From positions 62,001 to 126,000 of the forward strand of contig OZ244870.1 of NCBI GenBank assembly GCA_965221205.1: 64,000 nucleotides of DNA, in the 5' to 3' direction. The translations under genes were made by a program, and so were the position numbers. The notes under the pieces were generated by a model, which was not told the origin of the DNA, made no database searches, and worked only from the letters and a program-made list of their open reading frames with translations. Source of the stretch: CBDFMG01 sp965221205 [NCBI: bacterium]. GTDB taxonomy: Bacteria > SM23-31. Within the stretch, counting starts at the first letter, position 1; every line of letters starts with the position of its first letter. Shown here in pieces: positions 18,158 to 26,930 of the stretch.

Positions 18158-19798
18158 TTAGTCTGATCCGTTTTCGGTTAATCCATATACAGTAAAATGA
18201 CTATTACTGTACATTTCCGGCAGATCGAGAGTATGGTTATGCTCGGTCACAATATACTGGATAGGTAATTCCTCTGCAAGCTTTTTCACGTCTTCGGCAG
18301 TGTAGTTTTGGTATATATCTTTCATGAATAATTGGAACGCTGTTGGTGTCGGGTGGTCCTTAATTGATATATCTATCATCCCAACTCTCTTCATCAATTC
18401 GTCATATACCATATAATAATAGGTCATCAGTTGTACATCTCGATATTGGAAAAATATGTTTCTTTTTGAAAATGATCGAAATCCACGAATATGAAACGGT
18501 GTCAACAGCACAGTGTCAATTGGAGTGTTATCCCTGCACCAGAGCTGTACATCTCTCCATGCAGTTGAGTATTTCCGGTCAAACTTGATAGTCTGAAAAA
18601 AGAGTGTATTTGTCAGTGAATGTTTTTCTTGTTCGAGCCTTTTGATGTAATTCTTTGAAAATTCAGGAAATAGACGATATGCAGGATGATAAATTATTAT
18701 GTTGAGCAGAATGAATACACCAACTGCCACCACCCCGATGGATCTCAATGCTTTTCTGAATCTTAACGTTAACAGCTCTTTATCTGTGATAAATGCCACA
18801 ACACAACATACTGCGGAGATTGTAAGGAACCTGCTCCCACGGAAGTAAGAAAGAGTGACCGCAAATCTGTTTTCAAATATTTCAATAAAAATAAAAGCAA
18901 TTACAAACACAATTATTGTTGACAGCCAGAACTGCAGGAGTATCCTGCGTTTTTCAAAACTGTGAAGATACCGAATTGCAACCGAAAAAAGCGCCACCCA
19001 GAACATGAAGGGTAGGTATTGTATTAAGCCAAACCGCGTAGGGAATGCATGCATCCCCTGGTGGATCTTGTATATATCAATCCATTCGTCGTGCGGCAGA
19101 ACAAACGGCATATTAGGATTACTAAACATAATGACTGCAAGTGGCAGCACAAGAATTATCGCCGCAACGCCCGTTTTTGCAATCTGCATCGGCGTATAAC
19201 GTTGGAAATTCAGTACATACAGCAGCCCAATAACACAGAGCATGAATGAGGCGATTCCTAAATGAACATTGAGTGTGATTACCGATACAAGTGCTGCCGG
19301 AATGAATTTTTTCTCTAACAGATATCCTAATGAGAACAACAGCATACTCGTAGCGAGAGTATCGGGGAAAACAGTCCATCCGAAGGGTGCAACACTTCCA
19401 AGTGAATATCGAAGTACGCCGCCGAAAGTGAACAGGACAATCACGGTCCAGTGGTATACAGGTGGTTTTCCTGGGAATAATTTTTTTGCGAAAAACCGGA
19501 GGGCAAATACTTCGAACACACACTGAATAATGAAATAAACCTTGACCACACCAAACGGCGACATTACTTTTCCCATCCAGCCTGCAATAGGGAACCAGAG
19601 AGAAAAACTCTCGTAATAAGGAAATGTTATTCCCATTAGATCATTGTTGAAAAATTCCGGATTCTGTGCCCAGGCAATATATGGCATAATCTGGCTTCCT
19701 TGTGCCTGCACGAGATTGAGTCCGTAGGACATTATAGCACAATAAACGGCTGTATATACCGCTGTAGTTGTATGTTCCGAACGAATGAGATATCTCAC
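18158..19798 (-). CDS. Polytopic membrane protein, glycosyltransferase-like (DUF6798-type)
   Basis: 546 residues with about ten hydrophobic segments in the first 370, then a soluble C-terminal domain (DTVLLTPFHIRGFRSFSKRN). The layout is like C-class membrane glycosyltransferases or the related DUF6798 proteins, but no catalytic motif can be named with confidence. It overlaps the upstream methyltransferase gene by 4 bases (19795-19798). In context it may move or modify lipid-linked sugars at the inner membrane. Confidence 0.6.
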   Translation of the reverse strand: MRYLIRSEHTTTAVYTAVYCAIMSYGLNLVQAQGSQIMPYIAWAQNPEFFNNDLMGITFPYYESFSLWFPIAGWMGKVMSPFGVVKVYFIIQCVFEVFALRFFAKKLFPGKPPVYHWTVIVLFTFGGVLRYSLGSVAPFGWTVFPDTLATSMLLFSLGYLLEKKFIPAALVSVITLNVHLGIASFMLCVIGLLYVLNFQRYTPMQIAKTGVAAIILVLPLAVIMFSNPNMPFVLPHDEWIDIYKIHQGMHAFPTRFGLIQYLPFMFWVALFSVAIRYLHSFEKRRILLQFWLSTIIVFVIAFIFIEIFENRFAVTLSYFRGSRFLTISAVCCVVAFITDKELLTLRFRKALRSIGVVAVGVFILLNIIIYHPAYRLFPEFSKNYIKRLEQEKHSLTNTLFFQTIKFDRKYSTAWRDVQLWCRDNTPIDTVLLTPFHIRGFRSFSKRNIFFQYRDVQLMTYYYMVYDELMKRVGMIDISIKDHPTPTAFQLFMKDIYQNYTAEDVKKLAEELPIQYIVTEHNHTLDLPEMYSNSHFTVYGLTENGSD

Positions 19799-20619
19799 TT
19801 TGTTACCTGGAAATAGATCATTGTGCCTAAATACTTATCCAGGAATTTGTGCAGTAATCTGGGAATAAAGTCTCCTCCCGGAAGAAAAATTGTTGGAAAA
19901 AAATGTAGCTGTGAGTCGGAGATCCTGAGGCCGGCTTTTTCAATAAGGTGTGTAATTTTTTTCCTGGTGTAAATAATCCCAAGTTTGTTTTGTGGGCCAT
20001 CGTACAGTCTTCCAAATTCCTCTTTACTCATAGATAGAGTAACTGGTACAGAGCCATGAAATTTAACTCGTAAAATCCAGAGAATAAATCTAGTAATGTT
20101 AAACATAAAACCTCTCAACAATAAATTGTCATAATACACTGATACAAGTCCGCTTCCTCCGGGATTTAAAGTCCGGTAAAACTCTGATAGCCCTTTTTCA
20201 ATTCCAGGCGTATGATGTAAAACACCATCACATAAGACAAAATCGAACGTATTGCTTTTAAAAGGCGCATATTCAACATCACCGGTGCAAATATTTCCCT
20301 TCAAACTCAGCTTTTTAAGCCAATTGGAGGCAGTATATGCACTTCTGAATGTAATGTCACATGCAGCAATGTGCGCGCCATTTCGGGCATAATTTTGTAC
20401 ATTATAACCGGGACCACAACCGAGTTCAAGTACTTTCTTATCTCCTAAGTTCTCATGATCATAAAGAGGATATATAAATCGGCCCATCTTATCTCTTTTA
20501 TTTTTCAGAAATTCATAAAACTCCTGAAGATCACTTTTATAATCTTTTTCGTAACTTCCAAGAGGATAACGGCTCCAGAACTGAGCGACATCTTCTTTTT
20601 TCACTTTAGGCTTATCCAT
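19795..20619 (-). CDS. SAM-dependent methyltransferase, first gene of the glycan operon
   Basis: About 274 residues. SAM-binding KVLELGCGPGYNVQNYARNG, IAACDIT, FDFVLCDGVLHHTPGIEKGL and a radical drop in conservation after residue 180 are typical of UbiE/COQ5-like class I enzymes. ATG 20619 is preferred to the TTG at 20631, since MDKPKVKKEDVAQFW starts like relatives. It leads a minus-strand operon running to 14411. The substrate is not predictable. Confidence 0.8.
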   Translation of the reverse strand: MDKPKVKKEDVAQFWSRYPLGSYEKDYKSDLQEFYEFLKNKRDKMGRFIYPLYDHENLGDKKVLELGCGPGYNVQNYARNGAHIAACDITFRSAYTASNWLKKLSLKGNICTGDVEYAPFKSNTFDFVLCDGVLHHTPGIEKGLSEFYRTLNPGGSGLVSVYYDNLLLRGFMFNITRFILWILRVKFHGSVPVTLSMSKEEFGRLYDGPQNKLGIIYTRKKITHLIEKAGLRISDSQLHFFPTIFLPGGDFIPRLLHKFLDKYLGTMIYFQVTK

Positions 20620-21020
20620 TCTAACACACAAATTTTAAATAGTATTAATAAGTAATTTTTATATTTAACTAATTGTAATAAATAGTCGGCGAATTTTACC
20701 AAAATATTTATTAATGTCAATAACATTATAGATAACAATTAATCGCAAAAATACAGAAATTTAATACCTCTGTTCTTATTTTATCAAAGACCATTAATAA
20801 TTCCTTATTCAAAATAAATGCTTGCTTTCTAGAAAGTTTTGTGCAATATTGGCGCGAAGTTATCCATATCTTACCCTCTTACGGTTCCGATTTTCTATAC
20901 TAGCCAAACTTTGCTTTTTCTCATTTTTTATCAGTTATGACTAAATTTTTACTTCAAAAACAGTTTATAACGCACTAAACCAATAAAACTCTCTGTAATA
21001 TATACAAATGCGAGGTACAT
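20620..21020. other. Divergent intergenic region
   Basis: This 400-bp AT-rich region separates the minus-strand glycan operon from the plus-strand Tat-exported aminotransferase and must hold both promoters. No strong consensus pair or inverted repeat stands out by eye. Confidence 0.5.
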
Positions 21021-22148
21021 ATGTCTTCTACACTAAGCCGCCGTCAATTGCTGCGAACAAGTGTCGCTGCTGCTGCAGGTATGGTATTGGTCCGTCCGGT
21101 TCAGGCCGTGAGCAGGATGGAAAATTCTCTAATCCCTCATAAAGGTGAAGACGGACTAATCTGGCTGGATCAGAACGAAAACCCATACGGAATTTCCGAG
21201 GATGCCAGAAAAGTGATTATCAATTCTGTCGTCTACTCAAACCGATATCCGGATGAAATCGGCAAAGAACTGGTCAATGCAATAGCTGATCGGGAAGGAG
21301 TTACATCGGAGCACATCATATTAGGGGCAGGTTCTTCCGAAATTCTGTGCACAGCCGGATACCTTTACGGTGCTGAGGAGGGTGAAGTTGTTTGTGCAGA
21401 TCCGGCATACCACGGTTTCATGAATTATATTTCCCACATTACCAATAAACTGGTACGGGTACCTCTCACCGATACGTTTGAGCACGATCTGGATGCTATG
21501 GCGCGGCGTACCACCAACAGAACAAGTCTTGTGTATATCTGTAATCCGAATAATCCCACCGGTACGATTGTCGATAGTGCAAAGCTCCGCTCATTTTGTG
21601 AAGATGTCTCGAAACGCACATTGGTCATGGTTGATGAAGCCTACAATGAGTTGGTAATCGACAAGAAGTATGAATCAATGATTGACTTGGTGAAAAACGG
21701 GTCTGATATCATTATACTGCGGACATTTTCCAAGGTATTCGGGCTTGCAGGTCTCAGGGTTGGATACGGTATTGCTCATCCCGATATTATTGCGAACGTT
21801 AAGCGAGTACAGGGAAACATATTTCCAATCAGCACATTGAGTCTACATGCAGCATTGGCAAGTTACAAAGATACAGGTTTCATCGAGTATACTCGTGTTA
21901 ACAATGCAAAGTCTCAATCGTATCTCTATGATGTACTCGATCGTCTGGGATATTTTTATATTTCTTCCCGTACAAATTTTGTTTTATTTAAGTCCGAACT
22001 TGATTCCCTGAAATTTGTAACTGAGATAAGGAAGCGGAATGTTGTGATACGGCCGTTTTATCATGGCGGTGAAAATTTCATCCGTGTAAGTATGGGGACT
22101 CTCCCCGAAATGGCAGCTCTTGCCGATGCACTGGAAGACATAACGTAA
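21021..22148 (+). CDS. Tat-exported class I/II aminotransferase (HisC-like)
   Basis: 375 residues. The N-terminus SRRQLLRTSVAAAAGMVLV, ending near VQA, is a twin-arginine signal peptide, so a folded, cofactor-loaded enzyme should be exported. The mature part is a histidinol-phosphate-aminotransferase-like PLP enzyme: LDQNENPYG, GAGSSEIL, CNPNNPTG, VDEAYNE (D205) and the PLP lysine in TFSKVFGLAG (K238), then RVGYG. A periplasmic role excludes ordinary histidine biosynthesis; the substrate may be a peptidoglycan-derived or other periplasmic amino acid (inference). ATG 21021 follows GAGGTACAT, a fair ribosome-binding site. Confidence 0.9.
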   Translation: MSSTLSRRQLLRTSVAAAAGMVLVRPVQAVSRMENSLIPHKGEDGLIWLDQNENPYGISEDARKVIINSVVYSNRYPDEIGKELVNAIADREGVTSEHIILGAGSSEILCTAGYLYGAEEGEVVCADPAYHGFMNYISHITNKLVRVPLTDTFEHDLDAMARRTTNRTSLVYICNPNNPTGTIVDSAKLRSFCEDVSKRTLVMVDEAYNELVIDKKYESMIDLVKNGSDIIILRTFSKVFGLAGLRVGYGIAHPDIIANVKRVQGNIFPISTLSLHAALASYKDTGFIEYTRVNNAKSQSYLYDVLDRLGYFYISSRTNFVLFKSELDSLKFVTEIRKRNVVIRPFYHGGENFIRVSMGTLPEMAALADALEDIT

Positions 22149-22159
22149 CAACAAGACGC

Positions 22160-22304
22160 ATAATAATAAATCTCTTATTTCCCACAGGAGCTCGTTATTT
22201 TCTCGTTGTCGTGTTACAGAAAAATACATAGGGTATAATCCCAATGTAAAGATTGCTAGCAAAATATACACGATTGTATACTTGGTTAAACAAATCAATC
22301 TCAC
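22160..22304 (-). CDS. Small membrane protein, coupled to upstream gene, C-terminus unclear
   Basis: GTG 22304 overlaps the TGA of the preceding minus-strand gene (GTGA). The frame gives a hydrophobic segment (YTIVYILLAIFTLGLYPMYF) and then NNELLWEIRDLL near 22165. The frame stays open further into the antisense of the aminotransferase gene, which is probably meaningless, so the true stop may have been lost. The end given here marks where plausible coding stops. Confidence 0.35.
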
Positions 22305-22771
22305 AATTCGCTTGGTGGTGTACTCGCATTTTTAAAATTTTCTTCGTTCCCTTTAGAAATTTGTCTTATTGCCTCAACATATTGAGGATTTATTTTATTA
22401 CCCAACTTTATAAGTAAATCGTTCATGGCCTCATATCTTGCAAAATTGCTTTCATAATTATAACCAGGGGTTATTTTTAATGTATCTTCAATCAATTCAT
22501 ACTCATCTAGAAACCCTAAAAGATCTGATATTTCCCATGCCAAATTCCTCACCTTTGTCTTTATTTCCCTATTCGATTCTTCTTTTTCAGGCTTTGCCTT
22601 TGCGATCCAAAAATATTGATATAACTTCCTTAATTTCATATAAATATCAAATTCATATTTCTCTATTTCTTTTCTCCGTTCGCGTTTCTGGGTAAAAAAA
22701 TTTGTGGTTAAAGCACTAAATAGCGCAAAACCAACACCACTAACTAGACCGAATACATAGACCAAATTCAA
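22301..22771 (-). CDS. Hypothetical protein with one N-terminal membrane helix
   Basis: 156 residues: one hydrophobic segment (LVYVFGLVSGVGFALFSAL), then a charged helical region (KRERRKEIEKYEFDIYMKL) that may form a coiled coil, and a mixed C-terminus. No family recognised. It is translationally coupled to a second small membrane protein downstream. Together they could form a small membrane module; the function is unknown. Confidence 0.5.
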   Translation of the reverse strand: MNLVYVFGLVSGVGFALFSALTTNFFTQKRERRKEIEKYEFDIYMKLRKLYQYFWIAKAKPEKEESNREIKTKVRNLAWEISDLLGFLDEYELIEDTLKITPGYNYESNFARYEAMNDLLIKLGNKINPQYVEAIRQISKGNEENFKNASTPPSEL

Positions 22772-22875
22772 GGTGAAATCTCCCTTCTACGGCCCGCGCA
22801 TGAGCGCAACCCATAGCATTACGCCTTATTATTTTTTTAAGGACTTTCTACCGCTAATTTTCAAATTAACCATTT

Positions 22876-23826
22876 TTATTGTGGTAGATTACACCGTGAA
22901 CCGGGTTCAAGTCCGCGAGCTTTCGCTTCCTGAAGTGATAGAGGAGTGCCATTACTTCTTAAATAACTGCATGTTTCCATATGGTATTTTTTCCCGCTTG
23001 TAGTAACATAATCAGCGGTTTTGATTTTGTTATTTGTTGGGCGAATATTTTTAAATGACCACTTATTAAGTTCTATTTTGGATTCAATATTTTCATCAAT
23101 ATTATCCTCAAGAATAGGAAAGAAATCAATACCAACAAGGTTTTCTATTGAATCAATGGTAACGGCATACTTATTTAATGATATTTTTGATGATTCATTA
23201 GGCACAACAAAACCAATACCTTTTATCTCTGGTTCTTTATAATCGAGGATTATTTTATAGTAATATGCAGGGATTGCTATTTTATTCGTACCAATTGTAG
23301 ACAAATTATCTGATAATACTGGTCAGGTAACAATATAAATCTCATCATTCTCAATTGCCCACGTCCTAACAATTGATTCTAAGCTCTTCCAGATACCACG
23401 ATTGAAACCAGGTTTCTGGGGGCTCATATTACTCATAAAGAATGATTCTGACATTACATTTTCAGACCACTTCATGTCTGCTGCAGGAGCCAAATGTCCT
23501 CTATCGTATCCGGAACCTTTATAATCTGCTAAAGATGCAGATCCAGTTATTACTTTTGGATCAGGTCGGAAATTGTCTGTTCTTTCAAATGAGCCGGCAA
23601 CTCTGTCTTGAGTCAATAAATGGATTACCCATTCGGCGTGCTCATACTTTTCATTATATTCAAGTATATAGGTAGAATGTTCAATTATTTGATGATTGGA
23701 TGTGTGAGACGGTAAAAGTTGTTGAAGCGTTAATGGTTGTGATTGTGAAATTGATAGACTGGGAATTAATATAACAAATAACAGCATTTTGATTACCCAG
23801 TGTTGAAACAGCACTATGTATTTCAT
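22876..23826 (-). pseudogene. Exported DNA/RNA non-specific endonuclease (NUC1/EndoG-like), interrupted by one in-frame TGA
   Basis: The first part has a signal peptide and the nuclease signature SGYDRGHLAPAADM, followed by SFFMSNMSPQKPGFNRGIW (metal-binding asparagine region). After IYIVT an in-frame TGA (23323-23325) replaces the glycine expected in VTGPVL, and the same frame continues for 150 residues through the rest of the nuclease. After the nuclease domain comes a short Cys/His tail (TSGKKYHMETCSYLRSNG, LEPGSRCNLPQ) like small metal-binding tails on secreted nucleases. A single G-to-T change explains the stop. It may be a recent pseudogene or an error. Confidence 0.75.
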
Positions 23827-23832
23827 TATTCC

Positions 23833-24828
23833 TCAATCATATTCTTTGTCAATAATATTGACATACCAACATCGACAAAAACCATCACGATTGCTACATG
23901 ACTTACATGGTATAGGCATGGAAGAAAGCGCTTCATTAATATCAAGGATCAAATTATCTTGTTTTTTACATTGATTGCAAACGCCAGAATGTCCTGCGGA
24001 AATTTTAACTTTACTTGAATCTACTATGCTTGAGTTTTCCATAAAGAATTTGAGTCTAAGTAACTCATATTTAGCAACTTCTTTGAGATGTGGTAAAAAG
24101 TTGCCGTTTTCTTTGCTTAGATCTAATGCTATTTGATGGTGCGCTCTTGAGCGACAACTAAAATCTTTATGTTTTTCCGCGACTCTTTTGAGGAGAATGC
24201 TGTAAACCTCACGCAACGGTTTCCTTGAAGAGAATCTTCTTTGCTCTTTCTCCAGGTTTTTTTCTGTAATACCAAATTCCTGAAGAACGCTAAGAATGCG
24301 CTTTTGTTCATGATATTCTGACCATTTAATTTCAGCATCCTGAGCTTCGGATTTGGTCATCATTCGCCTATCGCGATTATCGGGTGTACTTTTTACATAT
24401 ATGTATTCACCACAGGACGGACATTTTATTTTTCTCTGTGGTTGCTTTTTTAAAACACCGCCACAGCATGGACACTTAGGTTTTGACATATACAAATTCA
24501 GTAATTTCATATCTGTAAGAATCTTCGTTGCTATATCTCCGTTATATTCTCTGACTCTCTTGGGAGTTAAAAACCACTCAATGATCCACCATAATATCCC
24601 CACTCCAAAAGGAAGAGTAAACAAGAAGGCAATACCGAGTCCCGTTCTCCCAAGTAGGAATAATTGTATAGGAAAAATAATTGCAAGTAATACCATTATT
24701 CCAGTGTTCTTTGATTTTTTCTCATATTGTTTCTGGAACATCATCTGTTCTTCAGCCGACATATTATTCAAAGCTGATTTAACCATAACAGACAATTTGT
24801 CAATTATACTGGGCTTAAGGGCTGACAT
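23833..24828 (-). CDS. TM2-like membrane protein with zinc ribbons
   Basis: 331 residues. After a soluble N-terminus come two hydrophobic segments (IMVLLAIIFPIQLFLLG and FLFTLPFGVGILWWIIEWFL) with the glycine/aspartate-poor turn of TM2-like domains. A zinc ribbon follows (CPCCGG...CPSCG), then a long helical region and a second cysteine cluster (CNQCKKQ...CKSCSNRDGFCRCW). The last cluster resembles C-terminal ribbons of phage-related or stress membrane proteins. It starts back-to-back with a short plus-strand ORF: the start codons overlap by two bases. Confidence 0.6.
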   Translation of the reverse strand: MSALKPSIIDKLSVMVKSALNNMSAEEQMMFQKQYEKKSKNTGIMVLLAIIFPIQLFLLGRTGLGIAFLFTLPFGVGILWWIIEWFLTPKRVREYNGDIATKILTDMKLLNLYMSKPKCPCCGGVLKKQPQRKIKCPSCGEYIYVKSTPDNRDRRMMTKSEAQDAEIKWSEYHEQKRILSVLQEFGITEKNLEKEQRRFSSRKPLREVYSILLKRVAEKHKDFSCRSRAHHQIALDLSKENGNFLPHLKEVAKYELLRLKFFMENSSIVDSSKVKISAGHSGVCNQCKKQDNLILDINEALSSMPIPCKSCSNRDGFCRCWYVNIIDKEYD

Positions 24829-24940
24829 GAGAGCAATCCATTCTGATTGGGAAGCGGTTGGAGATGATTTGTTACTTGCTATTAATCAATTCCAAAAAGA
24901 GCATACGGACATTTTAAATGCCGAAGGAGAAACCTACTAA
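24827..24940 (+). CDS. 37-codon ORF before DUF2335 gene
   Basis: ATG 24827 gives MRAIHSDWEAVGDDLLLAIN, then QFQKEHTDILNAEGETY. The SDWEAVGDDLxxAI pattern looks like the small proteins often found before DUF2335 genes. Its end overlaps the DUF2335 start by 23 bases, which suggests coupling. Too short for a firm call. Confidence 0.4.
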   Translation: MRAIHSDWEAVGDDLLLAINQFQKEHTDILNAEGETY

Positions 24941-25335
24941 GCTCACCTGTCAGCATAAGAAACAACTTGTCAATCAGCAAATAGAAATTCAACAAATCCC
25001 CTTCCAAAAGCATCAGATTTAGCAAAATATGATGAACTTTTTCCTGATGCTGCAAAAATCATCATAGAAAATTTTGAAAAACAAAGTGCTCATCGTAGAA
25101 AAATAGAAAAATTAGTAATAACATTGGAAGCTAAAAATAGTAGAAGTGGATTGATTTGTGCATTTACCATTGCTCTTTTTGGAATTGGTAGTGCTACATT
25201 GCTTGCTTATAATGGAATGATGAATGCGAGCTATAGTTTTTTTACGGGATCTTAGGATCGATAGTCATAGCCTTTATTTATGGCGCATATACAAGGAGAA
25301 AAGAGCGGGAAATAAAATTTGGTGCTCAAAAATAA
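24918..25335 (+). CDS. DUF2335 membrane protein, two homopolymer frameshifts
   Basis: Joined frames give LPKASDLAKYDELFPDAAKI, FEKQSAHRRKIEK, two membrane helices (LICAFTIALFGIGSATLLAY and GILGSIVIAFIYGAYT) and a charged tail RRKEREIKFGAQK. The opening LxxYxxLxPDAAxxII...QxxHR is the DUF2335 signature. Two shifts break the frame: one C lacking in a C4 run near 24997 (C5 expected) and one T lacking in a T7 run near 25236 (T8 expected). Because both are simple homopolymer losses, the gene may be intact in the organism. Function unknown. Confidence 0.65.
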
Positions 25336-25360
25336 AAATGATTAGCCAAAAATATTCTCC

Positions 25361-25750
25361 TTATTTTTTATCATTATCAAGTGAAGTAACATAAATAGCC
25401 ATCGCCTAAGCTTTTCGGTCTGCATCGCCACCAAACATAGCTGAAACAAAGTTATCTCCAGCACTTGAGTCATCTACCACTCCAAGAATAATTGCGCTTG
25501 CACCTAACTTTCCGGCCTCTTCTCTAAGTTTGTTATTAACTCGCTTTGGTTTGTCCAACTTTCATTTCCTTTTCCCGATAAAATAGCTACTCGGGTATGT
25601 TCTGGGATTTCGTCTGATTCAAAATAAACTTGAACCTCACTTGGAATAAAAAGTTTATCTGTTGGACTGGGAGTTAAGAACGTCTTGTTCACTGAAACAC
25701 AACCAATTAGGATAAGCATAAAAATCAACAATGTACCTTATAACCTTCAT
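25361..25750 (-). pseudogene. Small lipoprotein, frameshifted and with TAG
   Basis: ATG 25750 follows AAGGAGAATAT, an excellent ribosome-binding site. One base too many after MKVIR shifts the frame to LLIFMLILIGCVS, a lipobox signal peptide. The body reads KLFIPSEVQVYFESDEIPEH and TRVAILSGKGNESW. A second shift leads to LREEAGKLGASAIILGVVDD, where the LGA(D/S)A pattern is common in small outer-membrane-associated lipoproteins. In the last segment RKA-TAG-AMAIYV, the stop stands where glutamine (CAG) is expected. Three lesions point to real decay. Confidence 0.6.
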
Positions 25751-26039
25751 GATATTCTCCTTCCGAGAATCATTAATGGATCATCTTTACTTATTTCTTT
25801 TTTTTCTTGGAAACTTCGAAATAGGATTTAACATAAAAACAGTTCTTGAATGATGCAAGATATTTCTAAATTTACCCAAAATACCCACTTCAATTGTCAA
25901 GTCCTAAAGTATAACATTGCGAAAAATTTAATCTATCATAGATGATCAAAAACCGGAAGCGGTTTACTTCACCGATTCGAATGGGTTACGATCCGGATAT
26001 TTGTTCCTTAAATATGGATGATTCCTCACAAATATCCAC

Positions 26040-26579
26040 ACGATCTCATGAAATCAAGCGATGCTATTGACGAAGCAGTTAAAAAGTATGGTTAACCGGT
26101 GGTCTACGAGGCTTAATTCGCGCAAAACCCACCCGGCTCCCGTTTGTGCAAACCGTTCGCGACTCTGTATGAGCGTCGCACAGTTGTGTAAAACCAAATC
26201 GGTAAACCTGTAGGAACAATATCCCTGCGAGTTTATCTTCCTCATACTGCCTTTCAAACAGTTGGAGAGCGAGTTCCAGATGCTGGTCTTTTGAAAGATT
26301 TGATGCTATCTGCTCTTCTGTATACCATTTGTGAAGCACTGTGCGTATATTACTCATCTTTATACCGCGGAATGGTATTACGTGCTTCAAATATCGTTCC
26401 CACCATTCTTTAGTTTTTACGTCGGCTTTTGCGTTGATTGCGGATAATAAATATAATTCTGGCGATTGCTGGCCTCCTGAAATCAGCTTCGGGTAATATT
26501 CCGCTATGACGGAGCATGATTTTCCTGCATCTGTTCTGCTGTCTCGACTGTCAGATGGATGAAGCCGAGACGCTGACAT
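26040..26579 (-). pseudogene. DNA alkylation repair (AlkD-like HEAT) gene, internal deletion
   Basis: The N-terminal half shows KEWWERYLKHVIPFRGIKMS, NIRTVLHKWYTEEQIA and EEDKLAGILFLQ, the pattern of the AlkD/DUF4942-free HEAT family (PF08713-like). In a second frame the C-terminal part RERFAQTGAGWVLRELSLVD appears immediately, so about 70 residues between are gone. The start at 26579 is arbitrary because the beginning of the family is also missing. It would have removed alkylated bases from DNA. Non-functional as read. Confidence 0.55.
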
Positions 26580-26581
26580 TC

Positions 26582-26890
26582 GCTAATTCGTGCACTAACA
26601 AGAAGCGATTGTGCGCCAGCAGCCAATAAGCAATCAGTGTAGATTTGCTTTGTGGATACACTTGTACAAAAAATCGGAGAATCTCGCTCTCGCGATAAAA
26701 CTCGACTATTTTTGCAATCCGTTTCTCTGATGCTGGCTCAAAGGTGCCGAATCCTATAACGCTATTGCAAGAATATCAAGTTTTGAAGCACTGTAAACAC
26801 CCGACGTTGTGATACCACCCGGTAAAAATCAGACTGCGCTTCGATCTCAATGTGTTCAAGTTGGCGGTTTATTTCTTCCAATCGTTTCAT
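26582..26890 (-). pseudogene. Possible decayed GNAT-type acetyltransferase
   Basis: ATG 26890 gives MKRLEEINRQLEHIEIEAQS, and frames joined further on read VIGFGTFEPASEKRIAKIVE, FYRESEILRFFVQVYP and LIAYWLLAHNRF. The FYR...RFFVQV pattern fits a known subgroup of GNAT proteins (F-Y-R-x-x-x-x-x-R-F-x-V-Q-V). At least two frameshifts or stops are present. Tentative. Confidence 0.35.
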
Positions 26891-26930
26891 AGAGTATCAC
26901 AGTGTTCAATTTCTATGAAATATCAAATCA

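Noticed and set aside
21984-22160. C-terminal part of the 106-residue minus ORF overlapping the aminotransferase
   Set aside because: This part is antisense to the conserved end of the aminotransferase and has no coding character of its own.
22890-22930. GGGTTCAAGTCC near 22905 resembles a tRNA T-arm
   Set aside because: It lies inside the Cys/His tail of the NUC1 frame (LEPGSRC) and no anticodon or acceptor stems fold around it.
5794-23826. TGA read as glycine (code 25-like), suggested by GGA-to-TGA at two genes (M24 copy A, NUC1)
   Set aside because: Intact genes such as 29166-30572, 12763-13218 and actB end in TGA at the expected place, and other pseudogene stops are TAA and TAG, so decay explains the cases better.
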